Below are positions 1 through 8,652 of a DNA stretch of 64,000 nucleotides, in pieces. The notes below the pieces were generated by a model, which ran no database searches, was not told the origin of the DNA, and was given only the letters and a program-made list of their open reading frames with translations. Every line of letters begins with the position of its first letter. The stretch's first letter is position 1. The DNA comes from Microbacterium sp. 1.5R (GTDB taxonomy: Bacteria; Actinomycetota; Actinomycetes; Actinomycetales; Microbacteriaceae). Location: NCBI RefSeq assembly GCF_007667425.1, contig NZ_VDRC01000001.1, positions 1,890,595 to 1,954,594 of the forward strand, in the 5' to 3' direction. The position numbers and the translations under genes are program-made.

Positions 1-1
1 G

Positions 2-628
2 GTCGTCACCCTGATCGGCGCGAACGGCGCCGGCAAGTCGACCACGCTCAAGGGCATCGTCGGTCTGGAGCGTCCGAACTCCGGCACCGTCCGCTTCGAC
101 GGCGCCGACGTGACGGGCAAGCGCCCGGACTGGCTGGCGCGCAAGGGCCTCGCCCTGGTGCCGGAGGGTCGTCGCGTGTTCGCCGGCCTCACCGTGATCG
201 AGAATCTCGACGTCGCCTCTGCCGCCAGCGGCATCCGCGGTGCCGATCTGAAGAACGCGATCGCCGAGGTGCTCGACATCTTCCCGCGCCTTGCCGAGCG
301 GCGCGACAGCTATGCGTGGATGCTGTCCGGCGGCGAGCAGCAGATGCTCGCGATGGGCCGGGCGATCGTGTCGAAGCCGCGCCTGCTGCTGCTCGACGAG
401 CCGTCGCTGGGGTTGTCGCCGAAGCTCGCGATCGAGGTCGTCCAGCTCATCAGCCGGTACAGCCGCGATCACGGCCTCTCGGTGCTCCTCGTCGAGCAGA
501 ACGCGCGTCTCGCGCTGGCCTCGTCCGACCGCGGCTACGTGCTCGAGACCGGCCGCATCGTCGCGGAGGGTCCGGCCGCCACCCTCGGCGACGAACCCGA
601 GGTCCGCAAGGCCTATCTCGGCTCCTGA
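2..628 (+). CDS. livF: Branched-chain amino acid-type ABC transporter ATPase (LivF-like), 5' truncated
   Basis: Energises import of a hydrophobic amino acid or small carboxylate through a LIV-type permease at the inner face of the membrane. The reading frame is open from base 2 and starts inside the protein: Walker A GANGAGKST is encoded at about 23-49, the signature LSGGEQQM at about 322-345, and Walker B LLLLDEPS at about 385-408, followed by the LivF-typical LLVEQNARLAL. The C-terminus is complete. An internal ATG at 110 would lose Walker A, so the true start lies upstream of the window. It is followed after 68 bp by a matching binding lipoprotein. LivF is preferred over LivG from the short length and the EQN motif. 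Confidence 0.93.
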   Translation, partial: VVTLIGANGAGKSTTLKGIVGLERPNSGTVRFDGADVTGKRPDWLARKGLALVPEGRRVFAGLTVIENLDVASAASGIRGADLKNAIAEVLDIFPRLAERRDSYAWMLSGGEQQMLAMGRAIVSKPRLLLLDEPSLGLSPKLAIEVVQLISRYSRDHGLSVLLVEQNARLALASSDRGYVLETGRIVAEGPAATLGDEPEVRKAYLGS

Positions 629-696
629 GCCATCCGCCCCGACCGTTCCACCCGATCACCGTCGACTCGTCGACAGCAACCAGAGTGAGGAAACCC

Positions 697-1863
697 ATGG
701 CACGTACATCTCTCAAGGTCGCGGCGCTCGCCGTCACGGCCTTCACCGCCCTCGCGCTCACCTCGTGCAGCGGGGGCGACTCCGGCGGCGGCGGTGAGTC
801 GGAGGGCGGCGAGATCGTCATCGGCGTCGCGCTGCCGACCACCGGCGGCTCCGCCGTGCTCGGCGAGCCGATGACGCACGGCATCGAGATGGCGGCGGAC
901 GCCGTCAACGAGGCCGGCGGCATCGACGGCAAGACCATCCGCATCGTGCAGGAGGACACCGGCGCCGACGACGAGACCGCACTGAACGCCTTCAACCGCA
1001 TCACGAGCGAGAACCCGGCCGCCGTGATCGGCTTCCCTGTGAGCACGCAGGGCTTCGCCGTGATGACGCAGGTCGACCGTGCAGGCATCCCGGTGATCAT
1101 GGGCGGCACGAACGCCAAGCTCGCCGCCGGCAGCGACTGGGCCTTCAACATGACTGCGCACGACGGCATCACCACTCGCGCCGCGGCCGAGTTCGCGGCC
1201 GACGACCTCGGCGTGAAGAAGGTCGCCATCCTTCGCGAGAGCGGAGAGCTGGGCAGCGGCGCGTCGGAGATCCTGAACGAGGCGGCCGACGAATTCGACT
1301 TCGAGATCGTCGACGAGGAGATCTTCCAGACGGGCGATGTCGACCTCACCACGCAGGCCAACAACCTCCGGTCGTCCGACGCGGAGATGCTCTTCATCTA
1401 CGGCCAGCAGGCCGACTACATCGTGGCTGCGAACGCTCTCGCCACGGCCGGTGTGAAGCTGCCGAGCTTCGTGGCAGGTCTGCAGCCGGGCACCTACAGC
1501 CAGCTCAACTACGACGGCTTCGAGACCATCTACAACCGCAACCAGTGCGTGCCGTCGGCCGCCACCGAGGGCGAGCTGCTGGACTGGTCGAAGACGTACG
1601 AGGAGGTGTTCGGCGCCGCCTCGACCGAGTACGCGGCCATCGCCTACGACGGCGCGAACCTGCTCTTCGACGCCATCGAGGCGGCCGGATCCACCGATCC
1701 CGAGGCGATCCAGGCGGCGCTGACCGACCTTCCCGAGTCGACGGGCGTCTGCGGCGTGCACCACGGTTCCCCCGACGGCGAGCTGTCGTTCAGCGTCACC
1801 CTCGGTCACTACGAGAACGGCGCCTACGTGACCGACACGTCGATCGATGTGGATGCCGAGTGA
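697..1863 (+). CDS. LIV-type ABC transporter substrate-binding lipoprotein
   Basis: Extracytoplasmic receptor for the LivF-type transporter. The 388-aa product begins MARTSLK, has a hydrophobic segment and a lipobox LTSC near residue 26, then a Gly/Ser linker. The periplasmic-binding-protein type I fold is shown by IVIGVALPTTGGSAVLG, AVIGFPVSTQGFAVMTQ and the late YDGANLLFDAIEAAG stretch. The start is the ATG at 697 after GAGTGAGGAAACCC. Its stop overlaps the GTG of the next gene by 4 bp, so uptake and catabolism are translationally linked. The ligand is unknown; family members bind branched-chain amino acids, amides, urea or aromatic acids. Confidence 0.93.
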   Translation: MARTSLKVAALAVTAFTALALTSCSGGDSGGGGESEGGEIVIGVALPTTGGSAVLGEPMTHGIEMAADAVNEAGGIDGKTIRIVQEDTGADDETALNAFNRITSENPAAVIGFPVSTQGFAVMTQVDRAGIPVIMGGTNAKLAAGSDWAFNMTAHDGITTRAAAEFAADDLGVKKVAILRESGELGSGASEILNEAADEFDFEIVDEEIFQTGDVDLTTQANNLRSSDAEMLFIYGQQADYIVAANALATAGVKLPSFVAGLQPGTYSQLNYDGFETIYNRNQCVPSAATEGELLDWSKTYEEVFGAASTEYAAIAYDGANLLFDAIEAAGSTDPEAIQAALTDLPESTGVCGVHHGSPDGELSFSVTLGHYENGAYVTDTSIDVDAE

Positions 1864-2657
1864 CTCACATCCTCATCACGGGCGGGGCGTCGGGGATCGG
1901 TCGATCCCTGGCGCACCGCCTGACCGACCACGGCGTGCGCGTGTCGATCATCGACCGCGCCGCCGAGGACGGGCAGGACTGGTGGCAGGAGCTCGCGCCG
2001 GAGCGACGCGGGGCCTGGCATCGGATCGACGTGACGGATGCCGACGCCGTCGACGCGGCGGTCGAGTCGTCGAACCGCATCGACCCGGTCGACGGGCTCG
2101 CGAGCTGCGCGGGCACCGTCGACCGGGACGGCATCCTCGACACCGACCTCGACCGCTTCGCACACACGATGGCGGTCAACGTGACGGGCACCGTGGTCAC
2201 CGCGCGAGCGGTGGCGCGGATGCTGGTCGCCGACGGCCGCCCCGGCGCGATCGTCACCCTCGCGTCCACGGCCGGCGTCGGCTACGTCGCGGGCCTCGGG
2301 GTCGCGTACCACGCGTCGAAGTCGGCCGTGGTCGGGCTGACCCGCTCCCTTGCGGGCGACCTCGCGCAGCACGGCATCCGCGTCAACTGCGTCGTGCCGG
2401 GTCTGGTGCGCACGCCGATGAGCGCGAGCGAGCGCGAACACCTCGGCGAGGATCGCCTCGCCGCCCGCGCCCCCGCCGGGCGTCTGGCCGAGGCCGACGA
2501 GCTCGCGGCGGCGGTCGAATGGCTGCTGTCGCCGGCCGCCTCGTTCGTGACCGGTCACATCCTCCCCGTCGACGGCGGGCAGACATCCGTCGCCGTGCCC
2601 CCGGTCGGCGGCCACCCCGTTCCCCTCATCGACACCCGGAAGGCGGCAGCGCTGTGA
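1860..2657 (+). CDS. SDR family oxidoreductase (first of tandem pair)
   Basis: NAD(P)-dependent short-chain dehydrogenase, 265 aa. The GTG at 1860 overlaps the previous stop (GTGA) and places the cofactor motif TGGASGIG within the first 15 residues, as the family requires. The catalytic set is visible as ASTAGVG (Ser) and YHASKSA (Tyr-x-x-x-Lys), and the C-terminus ends in TGHILPVDGGQ. It overlaps the next SDR by 4 bp and is clearly its paralogue. It probably oxidises an alcohol intermediate of the pathway; substrate unknown. Confidence 0.92.
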   Translation: MTHILITGGASGIGRSLAHRLTDHGVRVSIIDRAAEDGQDWWQELAPERRGAWHRIDVTDADAVDAAVESSNRIDPVDGLASCAGTVDRDGILDTDLDRFAHTMAVNVTGTVVTARAVARMLVADGRPGAIVTLASTAGVGYVAGLGVAYHASKSAVVGLTRSLAGDLAQHGIRVNCVVPGLVRTPMSASEREHLGEDRLAARAPAGRLAEADELAAAVEWLLSPAASFVTGHILPVDGGQTSVAVPPVGGHPVPLIDTRKAAAL

Positions 2658-3487
2658 GTCACATCCTCGTCACCGGCGGCGCCTCCGGCATCGGCGCCGC
2701 GACCGCGCAGCACCTCGCCGCGCAGGGCAGCAGGGTGTCGATCCTCGATCGCACCGGCAGCGACGCCGACACCGCCGCCTGGTGGCACGAACTCGCCCCC
2801 GACCGGCGCGGAACATGGGCCGTCTGCGATGCCGCGGATGCCGACGCCCTCGAGGCCGCGGTCGACGCGATCGCCGCCCACGGGATCACCGGACTCGTGG
2901 CCTGCGCGGGCATCTCGGTCAAGGAGCCCTTCCTCGACTCCACCCTCGACGTCTGGCGCAGCACCCTCGACATCAACGTGCTCGGCACGGTCATCGCTGC
3001 TCGTTCCGTCGCCCGCGCGCTCGTCGCCGCGGGCCGCGGAGGCGCCATCGTCACGGTCGCGTCGACCGCGGGCTACGGCTACGTGAACGGACTCGGCGCC
3101 CACTACCACGCGTCGAAGGGCGCGATCCTCGCTCTCACCGGGGCGCTGGCGACCGAGCTCGGGCCGTACGGCATTCGGGTGAACAGCGTCGCTCCCGGCC
3201 TGATCGCCACCCCCATCACCGAATTCCTCCGCGCCAAGCACGGCGAGGCGGCACTGACCGCTCCCGTGCCGCAGCGGGCGCTGGGCGAGCCCGCCGAGGT
3301 CGCGCGGGCCATCGAGTTCCTGCTCTCCGCCGACGCGTCGATGATCACGGGGCATTCGCTCCCGGTCGACGGCGGTCAGCTGGCCGTCGCCGGTCAGCCG
3401 CTGGGCGGTTTCGCAGACATCCGCACGGAGCGGACCGCCGGAGGCGATCTCCGGCCGGCACCGCAGCACACCATCGAAAGGCAGTAA
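2654..3487 (+). CDS. SDR family oxidoreductase (second of tandem pair)
   Basis: Short-chain dehydrogenase of 277 aa from a GTG at 2654 that overlaps the preceding stop. It shows TGGASGIG near the N-terminus, ASTAGYG and YHASKGA at the active site and GHSLPVDGGQ near the end. The N-terminal VSHILVTGGASGIG and the C-terminal VDGGQLAVAGQPLGG mirror the preceding gene, indicating tandem duplication and divergence. The two may act on successive or stereochemically different alcohols, or form a heteromer. The FAD hydroxylase gene follows after 3 bp. Confidence 0.92.
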   Translation: MSHILVTGGASGIGAATAQHLAAQGSRVSILDRTGSDADTAAWWHELAPDRRGTWAVCDAADADALEAAVDAIAAHGITGLVACAGISVKEPFLDSTLDVWRSTLDINVLGTVIAARSVARALVAAGRGGAIVTVASTAGYGYVNGLGAHYHASKGAILALTGALATELGPYGIRVNSVAPGLIATPITEFLRAKHGEAALTAPVPQRALGEPAEVARAIEFLLSADASMITGHSLPVDGGQLAVAGQPLGGFADIRTERTAGGDLRPAPQHTIERQ

Positions 3488-3490
3488 GAG

Positions 3491-5308
3491 ATGACCGCTG
3501 AGCCACAGCCCACCATCGTCGTCGTCGGCATGGGGCCGGTCGGCATGATCGCCGCTCTCAGCCTCGCGCGGCGTGGTCTCACCGTGACGGTGCTCGAGGG
3601 GGGCGACGACTTGGCGACCGAATCGCGGGCGTCGACCTTCCACCCGCCGAGTCTCGAGATCCTGGCGGAGCTGGGCGTGGTCGATGAGCTCATCGCCACG
3701 GGGCTCAAGGCGCCGGGCTTCCAGTACCGCGGGCACAGCCGTGAGCTGATCGCACACCTCGACATGGCGCTGCTGTCGGAGCACACGGCGTATCCGTTCC
3801 GCATCCAGAACGAGCAGGGCACGCTCACGCGCATCATCCGTCGCCACCTCGAGGCGATGGACAACGTCACGCTGCGCTTCGGCGCGCCGGTCGAGCGGGT
3901 CGAGATGGGGCGCGACTGCGCCTACGTGTACCTGCCGGGAGACAAGCGCGAGCCGAGCTACCGTGCCGACTGGCTGATCGCGGCCGACGGCGCGGGCTCC
4001 GCGGTGCGCCAGTCGCTCGGCATCGCCTTCGAGGGCGTGACCTACCCCGAGCGCTTTCTGGTGGCGTCGACCACGCACGACTTCCTCGACGACTTCGACG
4101 ACCTCGCCTACGTCAGCTACGTCTACGACCCCGATGACTGGGGCGTGCTGCTGCGCACGCCGAACCACTGGCGCGTGCTGTTCCCGATCGACGAGGACGA
4201 GCCCGACGAGGTGGCGCTGTCGCCCGAGCGCATCGAGGAGCGGCTGCAGGGCGTGATCGCGCTCGACGAGCCCTACCCGGTCGCGCACAGCACGATCTAC
4301 CGGGTGCACCAGCGCCTCGCGGCGACGTTCGGCCTCGGCCGCGTGCTGCTGGCGGGCGACGCCGCGCACATCAACAACCCGCTCGGCGGCATGGGCATGA
4401 ACAGCGGCATCCATGACGCGCACGCCGCCGTCGAGGCGGTCGTCTATGCGCTCGAGGGCGGCGACCCGCAGCGGGCCGTCGACACCTACGCCCGTGTGCG
4501 GTACGACGCGGCGGCGGTCGATGTGCAGAAGAACACGCAGAAGAACTACGAGGAGATGCGCGAGCGCGACGAGCGCGAGCGTGCCGGTCGCAAGCAGGAG
4601 ATGGCCGAGATCGCCGCCGACCCGGAGCGGGCCCGCGCGTACCTGATGGGCGCGTCGATGCTGTCGTCGTTCGCGACGTCGCGACGGCGGATGCGGCGCG
4701 GCCTGAGCCCGGTCAACCCGAAGAGCAGCCGACCGGCCGGGCGCGTGCTGTCCGACCAGGTCCGAGGCACGACGCTGCTGGTGTCGGCCGTCGGCGGCGG
4801 CGAAGGAGAGGCCGTCTACCTGCCGGCCGAGCGGGCGGCCTGGTCGTCGGACGCGCTGGCCGGGGTGGTCGACTCGGTCGGGGCTCCGCTGATCGTCGGG
4901 GTGTCGGATGTCGCCGCGGGTGACGCGGTCGCGATCGCCGAGCGCGCCGGTGTCGCGGCGGTCGAGTTCAGCGACGGGGCCCGGGAACCCGCGGCGGTCG
5001 CCGCCGATGTCGCCACGGCGCACGGCGCCCGGCACGACACGCTCGTGATCGGCACGATCGCCGAGACGGAGGGGCGCTCGGTCGACGACCTGGTCGCGGC
5101 CGGTCGGCTCTACGTCGACGCGGGTGCCGATTTCCTCGGGGTGCGCGGCATCGCCGATCCCGACATCCTGCACGCCATCCACCGTGCGCTGCCCGAGGTC
5201 CCTCTGGCGGTGTCGTCGTCGGCGGCGGCGCTGCCCAGCATCCGTCAGCTCACGCTCGCGGGCGTCGGGCTCGCGTTCGTCCCGTTCCCCCTGAAGGAGA
5301 CCCCATGA
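3491..5308 (+). CDS. FAD-dependent aromatic hydroxylase fused to a degenerate PEP-mutase/ICL-like domain
   Basis: 605-aa class A flavoprotein monooxygenase of the MhpA/PheA type. The N-terminal dinucleotide-binding motif is GMGPVG (residues 13-18). The second FAD motif GDAAHINNPLGGMGMN lies near residues 287-302, including the DAAH-NPLGG-GMN pattern of hydroxylases. From about residue 425 the protein departs from the usual thioredoxin-like tail. The motifs YVDAGADFLGVRGIADPD and LTLAGVGLAFVP resemble the second half of an isocitrate lyase/PEP mutase barrel, but the metal-binding DxDTGxG and KRCGH signatures are missing. Residues between about 355 and 390 are charged and probably helical. ATG at 3491 follows GGCAGTAAGAG. 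The stop overlaps the next gene's ATG. Confidence 0.88.
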   Translation: MTAEPQPTIVVVGMGPVGMIAALSLARRGLTVTVLEGGDDLATESRASTFHPPSLEILAELGVVDELIATGLKAPGFQYRGHSRELIAHLDMALLSEHTAYPFRIQNEQGTLTRIIRRHLEAMDNVTLRFGAPVERVEMGRDCAYVYLPGDKREPSYRADWLIAADGAGSAVRQSLGIAFEGVTYPERFLVASTTHDFLDDFDDLAYVSYVYDPDDWGVLLRTPNHWRVLFPIDEDEPDEVALSPERIEERLQGVIALDEPYPVAHSTIYRVHQRLAATFGLGRVLLAGDAAHINNPLGGMGMNSGIHDAHAAVEAVVYALEGGDPQRAVDTYARVRYDAAAVDVQKNTQKNYEEMRERDERERAGRKQEMAEIAADPERARAYLMGASMLSSFATSRRRMRRGLSPVNPKSSRPAGRVLSDQVRGTTLLVSAVGGGEGEAVYLPAERAAWSSDALAGVVDSVGAPLIVGVSDVAAGDAVAIAERAGVAAVEFSDGAREPAAVAADVATAHGARHDTLVIGTIAETEGRSVDDLVAAGRLYVDAGADFLGVRGIADPDILHAIHRALPEVPLAVSSSAAALPSIRQLTLAGVGLAFVPFPLKETP

Positions 5309-6051
5309 CCAGCATCACCTCGCCGCGCGCCCAGTTCGGCCTCATCCTTCCCTCCACCAACACGGTCGTCGAGGCCGAGTTCAACTGGATGCGCGTGGAG
5401 GGCGTCTCGTGGCACACGGGCCGCATCTACATTCCGCAGCCCGTGCTCGACGACGACGCCTCGTTCGTATCGTTCCTCGAGAACCTGCGGGTCGAGATCG
5501 GCCGTGCGGTGCGCGACGTCGTCACCGCCGAGGTCGACTCGCTCGTGATGGGCATGAGCGCCGAGACGTTCTGGGGCGGCAAGGAGGGGGCCGAGGAGTT
5601 CGCCGAGCTCATGAGCACGCTCTCGGAAGGGCGCGCAGTGACCACCGGGGCGATGGCGTGCAAGATGGCGCTCGACGTGTACGGCGCGAAGAAGATCGGC
5701 ATCATCACCCCGTATCAGCCGGTCGGCGATGCGCAGGTGCGTCGGTTCTTCGAGGAGATCGGCTACGAGGTGCACGACGTGCACGGCCTGAAGTGCGACA
5801 CGGCCACCTCGATCGGCGATGTCACGCCCGACGAGTTGAAGGCCGCGTTCCGCGCGGTCGACGCCGCCGACGTCGACGTGCTGCTGCAGGCCGGCACCAA
5901 CCTGCCGTGCTCGCGGGTGGCCGCCGAGATGGAGATCGAGCTCGGCAAGCCGGTCATCGCGATCAACACGGCGACCGTCTGGGCGGCGTATCGCACGAAC
6001 GGCATCGACGACAAGCTCGAGGGCTTCGGCTCGCTGTTCTCCGAGCACTGA
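5305..6051 (+). CDS. Maleate isomerase / arylmalonate decarboxylase family protein
   Basis: Asp/Glu racemase-superfamily protein of 248 aa related to maleate cis-trans isomerase and arylmalonate decarboxylase. FGLILPSTNTVVEAEF is the family N-terminal substrate loop. The second catalytic cysteine is present in GTNLPCSRVA. The position of the first cysteine reads VMGMSAETFWGG, with no Cys, which is the arrangement of decarboxylases rather than two-cysteine isomerases and racemases. It overlaps the hydroxylase gene by 4 bp (ATGA). A decarboxylase or isomerase acting on a ring-cleavage or malonate-type product is likely; which one is not decided by sequence. Confidence 0.85.
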   Translation: MTSITSPRAQFGLILPSTNTVVEAEFNWMRVEGVSWHTGRIYIPQPVLDDDASFVSFLENLRVEIGRAVRDVVTAEVDSLVMGMSAETFWGGKEGAEEFAELMSTLSEGRAVTTGAMACKMALDVYGAKKIGIITPYQPVGDAQVRRFFEEIGYEVHDVHGLKCDTATSIGDVTPDELKAAFRAVDAADVDVLLQAGTNLPCSRVAAEMEIELGKPVIAINTATVWAAYRTNGIDDKLEGFGSLFSEH

Positions 6052-6077
6052 ACGACACTCACCACGAGGAGGATCAC

Positions 6078-6389
6078 ATGGTCACGCACATCGGATTGCT
6101 CACCCTGCAGGAGACGGCGACGGATGCCGACCGGCAGGCCATCGGCGACGGACTGCTGGGTCTGGTCGGCCAGATCGACGGGCTGGAGGCCGTGCGCGTC
6201 GGCACCGACCTGGGGCTCAAGGACGGCAACGGCGACCTGCTGTTCCAGCTCGACTTCGCGTCGGAGGACGCCTGGCGGGCGTATGCCGCTCATCCCGCGC
6301 ATCAGGCCGTGATCACGCAGCACATCGCGCCGGTGCTGGCATCGAAGGCGTTCGTGCAGGTCGACGGCTTCCGCGAGGCGCGGGCGTGA
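6078..6389 (+). CDS. Dabb-type (stress-responsive A/B barrel) small protein
   Basis: A 103-aa protein starting MVTHIGLLTL, with alternating beta strands and a central helix. The segments GLEAVRVGTDLG, LLFQLDFASEDAW, YAAHPAHQAVI and VQVDGF form the Dabb dimeric alpha+beta barrel pattern. The AGGAGGATCAC before the ATG is a good ribosome binding site. Such proteins in degradation operons can be small ligases, lyases or accessory subunits. No catalytic residue can be assigned here. Its stop overlaps the next GTG. Confidence 0.82.
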   Translation: MVTHIGLLTLQETATDADRQAIGDGLLGLVGQIDGLEAVRVGTDLGLKDGNGDLLFQLDFASEDAWRAYAAHPAHQAVITQHIAPVLASKAFVQVDGFREARA

Positions 6390-7009
6390 GCGACGACGCC
6401 GACTACGACAGGGCGGGCCTTGCGGGCGCGCTCGTGCCGGGGGCGAGCCCGGCGCTGATCATCGTCGACCCGTGCGAGGCGTACACGAACCCCGCATGCC
6501 CGCTCTATGCGGGGGTCGAGGCCGAGGTCGAGAACATGCGCACCGTGCGGGCGGCGGCGGTCGCCGCGGGCATCCCGGTGATCATCACCCGCGTGCACCA
6601 CGACGACACCGGGCGCGACGGGGGCGTGTTCGTGCGCAAGGTGCCGGCGCTGAAGTGGTTCCGCGACGACAGCCCCTTCCACGGGTACATCGAGGGGCTC
6701 GCGCCGGGTGAGGGCGACATCGAGATCGTGAAGCAATACCCGAGCGCGTTCGCCGGCACCTCGCTCGTCGCAACGCTCGCGTCGCTGCGGGTCGACACCC
6801 TCGTCATCGTCGGGCTGTCGACGAGCGGCTGCATCCGGGCGACGGCCACCGACTGCATGCAGTCGGGGTTCATCCCCATCGTGGTGCGCGACGCGGTCGG
6901 CGATCGGCTGCCCGGACCGCACGAAGCGAACCTGTTCGACATCCAGGCGAAGATCGGCGAGGTGGTCTCGCTCGACGAGTCGATCGCCCTCCTGTCGGGG
7001 GCCGCGTGA
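6386..7009 (+). CDS. Isochorismatase-family cysteine hydrolase (amidase)
   Basis: Cytosolic hydrolase of 207 aa. The catalytic triad is visible: Asp in ALIIVDPCEAY, Lys in VFVRKVPALKWF, and Cys in STSGCIRATATDCMQ, which is the amidase pattern (N-carbamoylsarcosine amidase, maleamate amidase, nicotinamidase-like). The GTG at 6386 overlaps the previous stop (GTGA). Next to a maleate isomerase relative, a maleamate-type deamidation is attractive but not proven. It overlaps the following SDR by 4 bp. Confidence 0.88.
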   Translation: MSDDADYDRAGLAGALVPGASPALIIVDPCEAYTNPACPLYAGVEAEVENMRTVRAAAVAAGIPVIITRVHHDDTGRDGGVFVRKVPALKWFRDDSPFHGYIEGLAPGEGDIEIVKQYPSAFAGTSLVATLASLRVDTLVIVGLSTSGCIRATATDCMQSGFIPIVVRDAVGDRLPGPHEANLFDIQAKIGEVVSLDESIALLSGAA

Positions 7010-7704
7010 GCGTCGTCGTGATCAGCGGGGGCGCGGGCGAGATCGGCCGCGCGCTCGCCGAGGCGTATGCCGCCGACGGTGCGCACGTGCACGTCGTCGA
7101 TCGCTCCGACGCGGCGCACGACGTGGCGGATGCCGTCGGCGGCACGGCCCACATCGCCGATACGGCCGATCCGGCGTCGGCATCCGTCTTCGCCGGGATC
7201 GGCGCGATCGATGTGCTCGTGAACGCGGTCGGTGTGTGGCCGACGCTGCCGATCGACGAGCTCACCCCCGAGGCGTGGGGCGGGTTCGCCCGGGTCAATC
7301 TCGACTCGGGGTATCACGCGGTGTGGGGCGCGCGCGATGGTCTGCGCGCGGCCCGTGGGGCCGTGGTGAACATCACGTCGGCGATCGCGTTGAAGGGGCA
7401 CCCGCAGATGGTGCACTACGCGGCGGCGAAGGCCGGGGTGATCGGCATGACCCGGTCGCTCGCGCTCGCGCTCGGACCCGAGGGCGTGCGGGTGAACGCC
7501 GTGGCGCCGGGGCTGATCGCGACCGAGCGCAACCTGTCGGTGTGGACCGCCGAGCAGCGCGAGGCGTTCCGCGCCACGCGTGCGCTGCCGATCGATCTGA
7601 CGGTCGCCGATGTCGTCGACAGCATCCGTTTTCTGGCGTCGCCCGCCGCCCGGGCCATCACCGGGCAGACCATCGTCGTCGACGGTGGCACCGTTCTGCA
7701 CTGA
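7006..7704 (+). CDS. SDR family oxidoreductase (third)
   Basis: Short-chain dehydrogenase of 232 aa. The GTG at 7006 overlaps the preceding stop. The cofactor loop is GGAGEIG rather than the canonical GGxxGIG. NITSAIALKG (Ser) and YAAAKAG (Tyr/Lys) form the active site, and the C-terminal ITGQTIVVDGG is typical. It is not a close copy of the two upstream SDRs, so it was probably recruited separately. It likely handles a different redox step of the same pathway. Confidence 0.9.
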   Translation: MSVVVISGGAGEIGRALAEAYAADGAHVHVVDRSDAAHDVADAVGGTAHIADTADPASASVFAGIGAIDVLVNAVGVWPTLPIDELTPEAWGGFARVNLDSGYHAVWGARDGLRAARGAVVNITSAIALKGHPQMVHYAAAKAGVIGMTRSLALALGPEGVRVNAVAPGLIATERNLSVWTAEQREAFRATRALPIDLTVADVVDSIRFLASPAARAITGQTIVVDGGTVLH

Positions 7705-7733
7705 CTTCGTCTTCCGCTTTCCGAGGAGCATTC

Positions 7734-8648
7734 ATGACCGAGATCATCCGCCGCCGCAGCGTCGAGACCGTGGCGTTCACCACGTCGGACGGCTGGACCC
7801 TCGACGGTCTGCTCTACCCTGCCGAGTCGGATGCCGGTGAGAAGACCGTGCTGCTGCACGTGCACGGGAAGGGGGCGACGATGTTCGACATCCACGCCCG
7901 CTGGCTGCCCGATGCGCTGCGCGGGGTCGCGCATTTCGCGTTCAACATGCGCTGCCACGCGCTCGCGTACAACACCGACCGCGACGATGTGCCCGTGCAC
8001 GGCGGCATGTACGAGTCCCTCGCCGAGGGCGAGGCCGACCTGCAAGCCGCCGTGGAGTTCCTGCGGGCCGAGGGGTTCGAGCAGATCGTGATGTCGGGGC
8101 ACTCGTCGGGCGGCTACTACGCCGGGGTGTACACGCCGACCGGAGACGATATCGTCGGGCGCATCCTGCTGTCGCCGCTCACCGACAACAAGACCGCACT
8201 GAGCTGGTGGTGGCCCGAGCCCGCCGACCTCGCGCGGGCGATCGAAGTGGCCGAGGCCATGGTCGCCGAGGGGCGCGGGAGCGAGATCATCCCGCTGCCG
8301 TCCTGGTACTGGGGCATCACGGCGAAATCGTTGATCGAGCGCGCCGCGACCCCGGGGTCGGAGTTCTGGATCGAGCGGGTGAACCTGCGGGATTCGCCCG
8401 TGCTGTTCGGATGGGGCGGCACCGAGTCGCGCGACGACACCTGGGCCGAGATCGGCACCCGGTTGGATCCCGAGGTGCACGACGCGCGGATCGGTGAGTC
8501 CGATCACTGGTACCACGGGCACGAAGACGAGATGACCGAGCTCGTCGCCGGGTTCGTCGAGCGGGTGGCCGGGGTGTCGGCGTGGGGTTCTGGTTCTGGT
8601 TCCCGTTCTGGTTCTCGTGCCGTGCCGGTTCTCGCGCGGAAGGGATGA
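7734..8648 (+). CDS. Alpha/beta hydrolase
   Basis: Serine hydrolase of 304 aa. The N-terminal part has the oxyanion motif LHVHGKG and the nucleophile elbow SGHSSGG; late residues GESDHWYHGH supply the His. The start ATG at 7734 follows CCGAGGAGCATTC, a good ribosome binding site. The last ~20 residues are a Gly/Ser/Arg low-complexity tail (GSGSGSRSGSRA) encoded by a GGTTCT-rich simple repeat and are probably disordered. Within the cluster it could hydrolyse an ester, amide or C-C bond after ring opening. Confidence 0.88.
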   Translation: MTEIIRRRSVETVAFTTSDGWTLDGLLYPAESDAGEKTVLLHVHGKGATMFDIHARWLPDALRGVAHFAFNMRCHALAYNTDRDDVPVHGGMYESLAEGEADLQAAVEFLRAEGFEQIVMSGHSSGGYYAGVYTPTGDDIVGRILLSPLTDNKTALSWWWPEPADLARAIEVAEAMVAEGRGSEIIPLPSWYWGITAKSLIERAATPGSEFWIERVNLRDSPVLFGWGGTESRDDTWAEIGTRLDPEVHDARIGESDHWYHGHEDEMTELVAGFVERVAGVSAWGSGSGSRSGSRAVPVLARKG

Positions 8649-8652
8649 GCGG

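Noticed and set aside
2555..5182. An 875-aa open frame on the minus strand
   Set aside because: It lies opposite the SDR and FAD-hydroxylase genes, is Arg/Asp/His-rich without any domain motif, and is a GC-driven shadow of genes with clear catalytic motifs.
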